Positions 54,845 to 64,000 of a stretch of 64,000 nucleotides of DNA are shown one piece after another. The translations under genes were made by a program, and so were the position numbers. The stretch's first letter is position 1. Every line of letters begins with the position of its first letter. Source of the stretch: Cherax quadricarinatus (Eukaryota; Arthropoda; Malacostraca; Decapoda; Parastacidae); assembly GCF_038502225.1 (NCBI RefSeq), contig NW_027195552.1:62001-126000 (forward strand), in the 5' to 3' direction. Under the pieces are notes generated by a model that saw only the letters and a list, made by a program, of their open reading frames with translations, was not told the origin of the DNA and searched no databases.

Positions 54845-57700
54845 TTTTTTTTTTATTTTTTTTTATTATCACACCGGCCGATTCCCACCAAGGCAGGGTG
54901 GCCCGAAAAAGAAAAACTTTCACCATCATTCACTCCATCACTGTCTTGCCAGAAGGGTGCTTTACACTACAGTTTTTAAACTGCAACATTAACACCCCTC
55001 CTTCAGAGTGCAGGCACTGTACTTCCCATCTCCAGGACTCAAGTCCGGCCTGCCGGTTTCCCTGAATCCCTTCATAAATGTTACTTTGCTCACACTCCAA
55101 CAGCACGTCAAGTATTAAAAACCATTTGTCTCCATTCACTCCTATCAAACACGCTCACGCATGCCTGCTGGAAGTCCAAGCCCCTCGCACACAAAACCTC
55201 CTTTACCCCCTCCCTCCAACCCTTCCTAGGCCGACCCCTACCCCGCCTTCCTTCCACTACAGACTGATACACTCTTGAAGTCATTCTGTTTCGCTCCATT
55301 CTCTCTACATGTCCGAACCACCTCAACAACCCTTCCTCAGCCCTCTGGACAACAGTTTTGGTAATCCCGCACCTCCTCCTAACTTCCAAACTACGAATTC
55401 TCTGCATTATATTCACACCACACATTGCCCTCAGACATGACATCTCCACTGCCTCCAGCCTTCTCCTCGCTGCAACATTCATCACCCACGCTTCACACCC
55501 ATATAAGAGCGTTGGTAAAACTATACTCTCATACATTCCCCTCTTTGCCTCCAAGGACAAAGTTCTTTGTCTCCACAGACTCCTAAGTGCACCACTCACT
55601 CTTTTTCCCTCATCAATTCTATGATTCACCTCATCTTTCATAGACCCATCCGCTGACACGTCCACTCCCAAATATCTGAATACGTTCACCTCCTCCATAC
55701 TCTCTCCCTCCAATCTGATATTCAATCTTTCATCACCTAATCTTTTTGTTATCCTCATAACCTTACTCTTTCCTGTATTCACCTTTAATTTTCTTCTTTT
55801 GCACACCCTACCAAATTCATCCACCAATCTCTGCAACTTCTCTTCAGAATCTCCCAAGAGCACAGTGTCATCAGCAAAGAGCAGCTGTGACAACTCCCAC
55901 TTTGTGTGTGATTCTTTATCTTTTAACTCCACGCCTCTTGCCAAGACCCTCGCATTTACTTCTCTTACAACCCCATCTATAAATATATTAAACAACCACG
56001 GTGACATCACACATCCTTGTCTAAGGCCTACTTTTACTGGGAAAAAATTCCCCTCTTTCCTACATACTCTAACTTGAGCCTCACTATCCTCGTAAAAACT
56101 CTTTACTGCTTTCAGTAACCTACCTCCTACACCATACACTTGCAACATCTGCCACATTGCCCCCCTATCCACCCTGTCATACGCCTTTTCCAAATCCATA
56201 AATGCCACAAAGACCTCTTTAGCCTTATCTAAATACTGTTCACTTATATGTTTCACTGTAAACACCTGGTCCACACACCCCCTACCTTTCCTAAAGCCTC
56301 CTTGTTCATCTGCTATCCTATTCTCCGTCTTACTCTTAATTCTTTCAATTATAACTCTACCATACACTTTACCAGGTACACTCAACAGACTTATCCCCCT
56401 ATAATTTTTGCACTCTCTTTTATCCCCTTTGCCTTTATACAAAGGAACTATGCATGCTCTCTGCCAATCCCTAGGTACCTTACCCTCTTCCATACATTTA
56501 TTAAATAATTGCACCAACCACTCCAAAACTATATCCCCACCTGCTTTTAACATTTCTATCTTTATCCCATCAATCCCGGCTGCCTTACCCCCTTTCATTT
56601 TACCTACTGCCTCACGAACTTCCCCCACACTCACAACTGACTCTTCCTCACTCCTACAAGATGTTATTCCTCCTTGCCCTATACACGAAATCACAGCTTC
56701 CCTATCTTCATCAACATTTAACAATTCCTCAAAATATTCCTTCCATCTTCCCAATACCTCTAACTCTCCATTTAATAACTCTCCTCTCCTATTTTTAACT
56801 GACAAATCCATTTGTTCTCTAGGCTTTCTTAACTTGTTAATCTCACTCCAAAACTTTTTCTTATTTTCAACAAAATTTGTTGATAACATCTCACCCACTC
56901 TCTCATTTGCTCTCTTTTTACATTGCTTCACCACTCTCTTAACTTCTCTCTTTTTCTCCATATACTCTTCCCTCCTTGCATCACTTCTACTTTGTAAAAA
57001 CTTCTCATATGCTAACTTTTTCTCCCTTACTACTCTCTTTACATCATCATTCCACCAATCGCTCCTCTTCCCTCCTGCACCCACTTTCCTGTAACCACAA
57101 ACTTCTGCTGAACACTCTAACACTACATTTTTAAACCTACCCCATACCTCTTCGACCCCATTGCCTATGCTCTCATTAGCCCATCTATCCTCCAATAGCT
57201 GTTTATATCTTACCCTAACTGCCTCCTCTTTTAGTTTATAAACCTTTACCTCTCTCTTCCCTGATGCTTCTATTCTCCTTGTATCCCATCTACCTTTTAC
57301 TCTCAGTGTAGCTACAACTAGAAAGTGATCTGATATATCTGTGGCCCCTCTATAAACATGTACATCCTGAAGTCTACTCAACAGTCTTTTATCTACCAAT
57401 ACATAATCCAACAAACTACTGTCATTTCGCCCTACATCATATCGTGTATACTTATTTATCCTCTTTTTCTTAAAATATGTATTACCTATAACTAAACCCC
57501 TTTCTATACAAAGTTCAATCAAAGGGCTCCCATTATCATTTACACCTGGCACCCCAAACTTACCTACCACACCCTCTCTAAAAGTTTCTCCTACTTTAGC
57601 ATTCAAGTCCCCTACCACAATTACTCTCTCACTTGGTTCAAAGGCTCCTATACATTCACTTAACATCTCCCAGGTAAATGTAATTTTCCGCAAGTTCCTT
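54845..57700 (-). mobile_element. RTE-like LINE, 5'-truncated, young
   Basis: Runs on the minus strand from a truncation near 57700 to a 3' UTR (54845-55107) ending in the CCACCCTGCCTTGGTGGG terminus and an A-rich tail (plus-strand T run at 54846-54867). A 3' fragment of the same family is at 4778-4852. The BEL element begins directly beside the truncation point. Confidence 0.9.
55108..57693 (-). CDS. RTE-like LINE endonuclease/reverse transcriptase, N-terminally truncated
   Basis: 861 codons without a stop; the open frame begins after a TGA and has TTG, not ATG, at 57693, because the true N-terminus has been lost by 5' truncation. The endonuclease retains VVGDLNAKVG (about residue 25) and SDHFLV; the earlier catalytic residues are missing. 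RT: PLYKGKGDK..NYRGISLLSV, GFRKGRGCVDQVF, AFMDLEKAYDRVD, GLRQGCVMSPWLFNIFID, LLFADDTVLLGDS (about residue 600), FRYLGVDVS. The C-terminus has a Cys-rich CEAW...RWFGHVERM...RGRPRKGW block common in such LINEs. Uninterrupted over 2.6 kb despite truncation, so recent. I place it as RTE-like from overall appearance, not from a tree. Confidence 0.9.
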   Translation of the reverse strand: MRKITFTWEMLSECIGAFEPSERVIVVGDLNAKVGETFREGVVGKFGVPGVNDNGSPLIELCIERGLVIGNTYFKKKRINKYTRYDVGRNDSSLLDYVLVDKRLLSRLQDVHVYRGATDISDHFLVVATLRVKGRWDTRRIEASGKREVKVYKLKEEAVRVRYKQLLEDRWANESIGNGVEEVWGRFKNVVLECSAEVCGYRKVGAGGKRSDWWNDDVKRVVREKKLAYEKFLQSRSDARREEYMEKKREVKRVVKQCKKRANERVGEMLSTNFVENKKKFWSEINKLRKPREQMDLSVKNRRGELLNGELEVLGRWKEYFEELLNVDEDREAVISCIGQGGITSCRSEEESVVSVGEVREAVGKMKGGKAAGIDGIKIEMLKAGGDIVLEWLVQLFNKCMEEGKVPRDWQRACIVPLYKGKGDKRECKNYRGISLLSVPGKVYGRVIIERIKSKTENRIADEQGGFRKGRGCVDQVFTVKHISEQYLDKAKEVFVAFMDLEKAYDRVDRGAMWQMLQVYGVGGRLLKAVKSFYEDSEAQVRVCRKEGNFFPVKVGLRQGCVMSPWLFNIFIDGVVREVNARVLARGVELKDKESHTKWELSQLLFADDTVLLGDSEEKLQRLVDEFGRVCKRRKLKVNTGKSKVMRITKRLGDERLNIRLEGESMEEVNVFRYLGVDVSADGSMKDEVNHRIDEGKRVSGALRSLWRQRTLSLEAKRGMYESIVLPTLLYGCEAWVMNVAARRRLEAVEMSCLRAMCGVNIMQRIRSLEVRRRCGITKTVVQRAEEGLLRWFGHVERMERNRMTSRVYQSVVEGRRGRGRPRKGWREGVKEVLCARGLDFQQACVSVFDRSEWRQMVFNT

Positions 57701-57712
57701 CAAGACTACGGT

Positions 57713-59616
57713 TGTGGAAATTTATTTGGTCCCTAAAGTTCCACAGGACAAATCCAGCATGGCCGTAATGGGATGGCTGAGCTGGCTGGCCCTTAAACCC
57801 TCCCAAACAAACAGATTTCTCTCCATTTGGCGTGGATTGTTGGTAGGCATTTATTTAATTTATAGATTTACTCTTCAGGGAAGGAGTAGGTAATTTTATT
57901 GTTAGTACACTAATATTAGGTTTACTAAGGCAACTGTAGATAATAATAAAGTAGACCTAAGACCTTAACATAGGTAGTAATAGGCCAATAATGTAGGCAA
58001 ACACTAGGTTAAGGGAGAACTGGCAGCCCTAGCTTGAATGACGAGGCGCGGGTCTCAAAGATACAATAGCATTCTTCTTAAGACAGACACCAACTGGACA
58101 AGACATGCCGTGATCAGCAGACGGCGCCCCCCCCACGTGTCTTCACATTTGAGACCTGGGGAAATCTGGTAGAGGCACCTCGATGTACCGTAGATGACCT
58201 CCTCCGTCAGCCCCATACAGTAAGACAAGACCTCCACTATATCTCGTAGATTTCTGGCCAGGGTCTGGGGAGATTGTGAGTGAGTTGATCTGTGGGCCAA
58301 GTGTGCAACAGGCAGTGCATGCCCAGTAAGTACCAGTGTCTCAGGGCAGTCTGGAAGCTAGTGTCCGTGTCTGCATAGTTATACTAGGGGATACATACCC
58401 TCTTGGATATAGGAATTTCTGAGGTGCAGGCAGGTCACTAATAACGATTGAATATTGCAGGAATTAATTCTCCCGGTTGCACGTGGTTTCTGAGGGGAAG
58501 TCCAAAGGGGCTAAGGGAAGTTGAAGATCAGGATATATGCTGCAACACCAAGTAAGTTAGTCCTTTATACGTGCATGCAGGCGAGTTTCTTGCAACATCA
58601 ATCATTTGTGAAAATCTGTCCTATAAGCCACCTGTGAGGCTGAGGTACCCACCTCAGAGCTCGGTGTCAACAGAGTTTGCCAGGGTAGGTGACTCACTTG
58701 GAGGCAGTCCACACAAATTTTCACAAAAGTGGTCGTTCGATAACCGTGATGTGGAATAGCTAGGTTAAGCTATCATAGCTAGGCCACAGTTAGGAACCAG
58801 TTTAACAGAGTTAGGTTAAGTTAGCACTCCTAGGCCCAGAGTTACACAGAGGCTAGGCCAAGCTGACTATACACAGAAGTTATTATTTGCAGTAATTTAC
58901 AGGCAGGCCAGGTAGGCTAGAGAAGCTTGTGAATTTAATTATTTACAGTGATTACAAGTAATCCAGAGTAGGAGACTTGTGTGTTAATTACTTACAGTGG
59001 ATTTGCAGGTAGCCACAGTTAGGCTAGGCTTGTGCAATATTTACAACAGTTATAGTAGCTGGGACAGATTTAACCTAGTTATTATTTACAGGGATTTCTA
59101 AAGCTAGGTTAAATTAAGCTATAGCACACTAGCTAGGTTAGGATTTACCTTATCCAACCATCCACGCTAAACAGAGTAAACTGGGCAGTTAGGCCAAGCT
59201 GTTTACTTACATTATTCATTTACTGTTTCACAAGTTGATTTGTTGAATTTATTTGTGTTAACCAAGTGATTTTAATTTGTATACTGCACTTTTTATTGTG
59301 TGATTTTCATTGTCTTTGATTCATGTTAATGTGGGATTTGTGAATTGTAACTGAGACTAGGTTAAGTTCTGTAATTATTTGCTGGCATTGTACAGGAAAA
59401 TGCTAGGTTAAGCTTTCATATCGATATACATTTTGATTGGGATTGGAGAGCTAACAGTGTACATTTTAAGTCAGAGTAGAGTCAATATAACAAAGGGAAT
59501 TGTTAAGCTTGTTGAGAAGCCTTGAGACTCGTTCATTCTTACCTAACACCGTGACGTGATGTGGGGTGGACTGGGTAAAGTACAATTAGTGTCACACTCC
59601 TCATTAAACTTCGACA
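57713..59616 (+). mobile_element. Probable BEL/Pao 5' LTR and leader
   Basis: About 1.9 kb between the RTE truncation and the BEL Gag start. It begins TGTGGAAATTTATTTGG, a plausible LTR start. The region 58740-59420 is crowded with variants of CTAGGTTAAG, a dispersed non-exact motif. I could not place the LTR end or the primer site, and the 3' LTR is outside the window. No gene. Confidence 0.5.
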
Positions 59617-60600
59617 ATGGCAGATGGGGGTTCAGGAGAGTCTGGTTCAGTGTTAACAAAATTAAAACAATCAGTAGCGGCATACAAAGGGCATCTGAAC
59701 AGAACGCGTAACAGGTGCAAGGCTACTTGCCAATGCAGTAACATAGACTGCGATGATTTGCAAGACTGCTTGAAGAGTTTGGGGGAAAAATGGGAAGCCT
59801 ATGAACAAGCATTCTCAGCATATGAGCTACAGGCTATTGAGGATAATGAATCCCAGGGTAGTCTTCAGCAGGCTCTGGACGAATTCTCTAAGGATGATGT
59901 AGATTGTCATCAGGAGATGAATATGTACAAAGATAAGTTAAGTACATTAAAGGCTAGTATTCCAAGGGTGGTGTTGAACACCGCAGGTACCCCAAGCAGC
60001 CACACACCTGTCAATATGTTGCCCAGGTTGCCCCAGTTGAATTTACCGACATTTGACGGAACCCTAACGGAGTACATTGCTTTCTGGGATCAGTTTAAAG
60101 CCCTGATAGATGACAGGAACGATTTGTCAGATGCCGTCAAATTGCAGTATTTGCGGTTGCAGCTCAAGAGTAAAGCCTTAGACCTGGTCCGGCACTACCA
60201 GATTACTGACACTAATTACCAACATGCCAAAGACCAATTAGAAGACATGTTTGGCAACACTGAGGAGATAAAGGTAGCTATACTTTATCGGGTGTTGGAT
60301 CTAGAGGCTTGCCGACATGACCGTCAAAGCCTAGAGAAGTTCCGTATTGAAGTTATGAGCTTGACAAATAGTTTCAGAGATTTGCATGATGAGGATGATT
60401 CAGAATGGGTCCTTAGCCAGGTGATTCAGAGGAAACTGGCTAGCACTACAGTGCATGAGTTGCACTTAAAATATCGGACGAATAGGTTCACGATAAAACA
60501 AATTATTGAAGGGTTAGGGGATCTCATATCTCACCTGAGCGTAGGTCAGGGGGGAGAAATTACCTACCAAGGAGAAGTCGGTCAACTTCCCCACACATTC
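59617..60600 (+). pseudogene. gag: BEL/Pao Gag
   Basis: ATG at 59617. The N-terminal part has coiled-coil character (KLKQSVAAYKGHLNRTRNRC, then AYEQAFSAYELQAIED); from about residue 140 the BEL-type capsid region follows, LPQLNLPTFDGTLTEYIAFWDQFKALID..LSDAVKLQYLRLQLKSKALDLV (a DUF1759-like block). Near 60570 the homologous reading slips to another frame (RDRPKPPPT..), so the frame ends prematurely at 60609. Particle-forming protein of the element. Confidence 0.9.
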
Positions 60601-60609
60601 GAGAGATAG

Positions 60610-60945
60610 ACCTAAACCACCTCCTACTAGGGCCGGCACGTATTATGCCCAGGGCGAGTCCTCCACCCACAGGGCCAAGGGAGAAGCCACTAAAGCGGCC
60701 AGTAAGAGACGGTGCGTGTTTTGTGAAGAACACACTAGTTCAGGGTGTCCGAGCTTCACCACCTATAACAAAAGGGTTCAGCGACTAAGGGAGTTGAGAC
60801 TTTGTTTCAAGTGTTGTGGAGAACATTTTGCCAGGGACTGTAGCGCCCAACTCAATGAGTGTCGGGGCTGCCGGAAAGGTAGGCATCACAGTGTCCTAAT
60901 GACACCGGATCACCACAAGCTAAGGAGAGCAAACCGCAAGAAAGG
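60610..60945 (+). pseudogene. BEL/Pao Gag C-terminal zinc-binding region
   Basis: In the shifted frame: KRRCVFCEEHTSSGCPSF, LRLCFKCCGEHFARDCSA and NECRGCRKGRHHSVLM, the three Cys/His clusters typical of BEL elements just ahead of the protease. At about 60940 the reading returns to the original Gag frame, so two indels compensate each other. Confidence 0.85.
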
Positions 60946-61776
60946 GTGGAGAGCAAGGACGAGTCGGAAGCAGTGATGAGTGTGGTGAGTGTGGCACCGG
61001 GAATTTGTTCTGGGGAGCAGTTTCAAGGTTCAGTGGCCTTGCCCACCATAATGGCAGTGGTTACGAATGGGAAGAAGTCTGAAACGACTCGTTTGTTCTT
61101 CGACAGTGGGGCACAGAGATCCTTCATAACAGAGAGTCTAGCAATTAGGTTGAAGCTGAAGACAGGTGGTAAAGTTGACATGAAGGTGGAAGGGTTTGGT
61201 AGGGAAGTCCCACGCAGGTCTTATCCAGTAGTCAATGTGACGGTCAGGTTAGCCGGGCATCGACGGGAAATTTCAGCCTTGATAGTGAAGAAGCTGCCCA
61301 ATATCATTACCACTAAGGGACTGGCCGCAGCAGTCAAACATTTGAGGGAGTTAGGTGTGAAGCTAGTGGAACCAGACATTGCTACAGACAACGTTAGTAA
61401 TGTGAGAATCTTGGTAGGAGGAGATTACATAGACGAGTTCGTGTCTACGAGAAGGGTTATCAAGGAGGGTGTTGGCCTGTACAGGACTCCAGCGGGGTAC
61501 ATCGTAGGAGGCAGGGTACCAGCTCATTTCCCTGCGACCCCAGGAAAGGAGGGCTCCGGTATTACAGCGACTGAGGCTGTACTGGTGATGCGGATTGGGG
61601 TGCACAAAGGTCTGTCAGAGACGCAAGTTGGCAAATCCGACAGTGAGCCGGTCCATAAACTATGGGACCTGGATGTAGTAGGGATTAAGGGTGACCAGCC
61701 ACACCCCGAACACGAAGAGACGTATCGAGATTACTTGAACCATGTGCAGTTCAGGGACAGGCAGTACTGGGTGTGA
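60940..61776 (+). CDS. BEL/Pao protease region
   Basis: Aspartic protease (DUF1758-like) with the active site LFFDSGAQRSFI (about 61093) followed by the characteristic BEL segment GYIVGGRVP (about 61495). The frame ends with a TGA at 61774-61776 just after RQYWV; the RT continues in the same frame, so this is one nonsense codon in an otherwise continuous pol. Confidence 0.85.
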   Translation, partial: ERVESKDESEAVMSVVSVAPGICSGEQFQGSVALPTIMAVVTNGKKSETTRLFFDSGAQRSFITESLAIRLKLKTGGKVDMKVEGFGREVPRRSYPVVNVTVRLAGHRREISALIVKKLPNIITTKGLAAAVKHLRELGVKLVEPDIATDNVSNVRILVGGDYIDEFVSTRRVIKEGVGLYRTPAGYIVGGRVPAHFPATPGKEGSGITATEAVLVMRIGVHKGLSETQVGKSDSEPVHKLWDLDVVGIKGDQPHPEHEETYRDYLNHVQFRDRQYWV

Positions 61777-64000
61777 CTCCCATGGAAGCCGGGACACCCA
61801 ATGCTGCCCACTAATTTCAAGAAGGCACGGGGTCAGTTGAATTCATTGGTGAACAGCCTGACCAAGAAGGGTCTGGTGGGGAAATATGATGATATTATTA
61901 AGGAACAGCTGGCCCTTGGGTTCATTGAGAAAGTGCCGAATGCCAGCCCTGGGGAAAATACCCATTATCTTCCACACATGGCAGTCACCAAGGAGTTGGT
62001 AACCACTCCCATCAGAGTAGTCTTCAACTGCAGCTCGCAGGCGAGTCCCCGAGAGCCATCGTTGAACGACTGTCTGCTCACAGGGCCCCCCCTGACGCAG
62101 AAATTAGCAGATGTGTTGTTGAGATTCAGGACAGAACAGTACGCCTATGCGGATGACATTAGCAAAGCCTTCCTACGTATTGGGTTGCAGCCACAAGACA
62201 GGGACTACACAAGGTTCTTGTGGTTGACTGACAGGGAGGTGCCCAAGCAAGGGTATGATACCTACAGATTCAGGGCAGTGTTGTTTGGTGCCACTAGTTC
62301 ACCATTCTTATTACAGGCTACCATAGACTACCACCTTGTGAACTGTAACAGCCCACTTAAAGAATTACTGAAGACCCTATTTTATGTAGACAACATGCAA
62401 GGTACCACCTCAGATGAAAGGCTGTTGATGGACATTTACCGAGAGTCTAATCAGGAGATGCTCTCGGCTAATATGCCATTGAGAGAATGGGTGACAAACA
62501 ATCCAACGTTGCGGGGCACGGTGGAACGTGACTATGCTGGCTACTCAGTACCTGAGGTAACATCGGTGTTGGGAATGGAGTGGGAAATCAAGGAAGACAG
62601 ACTTAGGCTAAAGAGGAAACCTGATGGGGAGGGGAAGCTGACCAGGAGGTCTTTGCTGAGCAAAGTGCAGACTGCCTTCGATCCTTTGGGTTTGTTGACA
62701 CCCATCACCATTCGAGGGAGGATGCTAGTGCAACAGACCTGGGAGCTGAACCTAGGTTGGGACGACCCACTGCCAGAAACAGTCTGCCAGGAGTGGGATC
62801 TGGTTAGCAAAGATCTAGCGGAATTGCATGAGTTCACATTCCCCAGGTCCGTCGGGTGCACCGGGCGGGATTATGACTTGCACGTCTTCTGTGATGCCTC
62901 CTCCAGGGCCTATGGGCCAGTAGCGTATTTGGTGGCCGGGGACCAAGTCAATCTGGTCACCAGTCGTGCGCGGGTGACACCCCTGAAGGATTGCTCGATC
63001 CCAAAGCTAGAGCTCACGGCGATGTTGCTGGGAGCAAGACTGGGTAAGTACGTAGAGGAGGTGTTGAGTAATTTGAGGGTGACACACACCTATGTATGGA
63101 CAGACTCGGAGGTGGCCTTACAGTGGGTCCAGAACGACAGGTCTAAGCTCCCCTATGTCAGGAATCGGGTAAAGGAGATATGGGAACTACAGTCAACGTC
63201 AACGATTCTGCACGTGCCTACAGATCAAAACCCAGCCGACCTGATAAGCCGAGGGGTGACACACAAAAAGCTGAGTAAAAGCGAGATTTGGTTCAAAGGC
63301 CCAGACTGGTTACCGGCAAGGGATTGCTGGCCGGAACAGAAATTCGGGGAGACAACCAGCAGCATAGTACACTTTGCAGGGGAACCCAACACTGAATTAT
63401 TTGACCCCAGGCGCTACTCCTCTTGGAGGAAACTTATAGGAGTCACGGAAATGGTATTTCGATTTGTGAGGAAGCTGCATGACAAGGTAAGCCAAGGTCG
63501 ACAGTTGTCTCTCGTGGGTCCCAGAGAATATTGGATAAGGCAGTACCAAAGGGAGAGGTTTCCAGGAGCGCTGGAAGTACTGGCGACCAGGCAGCAGGTT
63601 ATGGCATCAGGACATGTGTCCAACGACGACTCAGGGAACGGTAAATTGGTTCACTCTTTGGGATTGTTCCTAGATCATGCGGGGCTAATAAGATGCAGGG
63701 GACGAATACAAAATTCTGAGCTCAGCTATGGGGCCAAACATCCTGTGCTACTAGGAAAGGAGGGATGGGCGTCAGAGCTACTGATACAAGATGCCCATCA
63801 GAGGACCTTACATGGGGGGTTTGGAGATACCCTCACCTGCCTACGTCAGAATTACTGGGTACTGAAGGGTCGAGCTGCCGTCAAAAGGGTGCTAAAGAGT
63901 TGCACGGTCTGCTGGCGGTACGATGGGAGGACCCTACCATACCCAGGTCCACCACCACTGCCTCAGGAGCGGGTACATAGTGACAGGCCCTTTGAGACTG
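61777..64000 (+). CDS. pol: BEL/Pao reverse transcriptase, RNase H and integrase start (partial)
   Basis: An open frame of about 740 codons from the TGA to the window edge. RT: LPWKPGHPMLPTN, HYLPHMAV, RVVFNCSSQ, YADDISKAFLRI (motif A), FRAVLFGATSSPFLLQATI, FYVDNMQGT (catalytic box in the YVDN form that I believe is usual in this family). RNase H: HVFCDASSRAYG (about 62880), SIPKLELTAMLLG, VWTDSEVALQW, ADLISRG. Integrase zinc-binding motif near 63795-63920 (H..H..C..C: HQRTLHGGF...CLRQNYW...SCTVCWRYDG). The integrase catalytic core lies beyond position 64000. No stops after the TGA, so the copy is fairly young. Confidence 0.9.

Noticed and set aside
56408..57094. 228-codon plus-strand frame
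   Set aside because: Antisense of the RTE-like reverse transcriptase, with low-complexity Ser/Pro/Leu composition.
58740..59420. CTAGGTTAAG-rich stretch as interstitial arthropod telomere repeat (TTAGG)
   Set aside because: The motif is irregularly spaced, variable and not TTAGG in tandem; it looks like leader or LTR sequence.

Overview
The window is repeat-dense animal DNA, almost certainly from a decapod crustacean and plausibly a crayfish (inference). The evidence is the mix of families and familiar end sequences: an LTR element population of Ty3/Gypsy and BEL/Pao type, APE-type LINEs with a PHD-finger ORF1, TTAA-flanked MITEs, pogo/Tigger transposons, and RTE-like LINEs whose 3' end carries the 'cgggccaccctgcctt' style terminus common in decapod sequence. 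I recognise no host protein-coding gene, rRNA or functional tRNA. Essentially every sizeable open frame belongs to a mobile element.

Layout: 1-2.2 kb, a 5' part of a Gypsy element on the minus strand, cut by the window edge. 2.4-4.8 kb, a decayed CR1/L2-like LINE (family A). 4.8-6 kb, small MITE/LINE ends. 6-23.2 kb, a large inverted repeat: arms of about 3.2 kb (5971-9171 and 20077-23241), each carrying the leader and ORF1 of a second LINE (family B), around a 10.9-kb centre. The right arm belongs to a family-B copy on the minus strand (ORF1 at 20984 downward, ORF2 at 12903-9851). That copy is split by a complete, very young Gypsy element (12904-19965) with 814-bp LTRs and a GCCAT target duplication. 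23.2-26.3 kb, a third family-B copy. 26.6-29.4 kb, a TTAA-flanked composite element full of pyrimidine microsatellite. 30.2-32.6 kb, a complete Tigger with TIRs and TA duplications. 32.7-36.2 kb, a family-A LINE with an intact 984-codon ORF2. 36.3-40.1 kb, a patchwork of MITEs, a CR1-type esterase ORF1, a hollowed-out Tigger with a 24-bp minisatellite, and a chimeric TTAA element. 40.1-52.6 kb, a nest: family B is interrupted by family A, which itself holds a 407-bp tandem array, a small MITE and an inverted family-A copy. 52.6-54.2 kb, a Tigger fragment pierced by a tRNA-derived SINE. 54.8-57.7 kb, a young RTE-like LINE. 57.7-64 kb, a BEL/Pao element running off the window.

The most notable signals are: (1) the Gypsy element at 12904-19965, whose pol order is protease-integrase-RT-RNase H (the reverse of ordinary Gypsy, as in Gmr1-like elements), whose gag and pol share one frame separated by a single UGA, and whose primer site resembles tRNA-Pro; (2) an exact 407-bp tandem array at 43012-43900 in which each unit begins with a hammerhead-ribozyme-like core; (3) the family-B ORF1/ORF2 junction, a UAAUG overlap; (4) the order of nesting, which can be read as a relative chronology.
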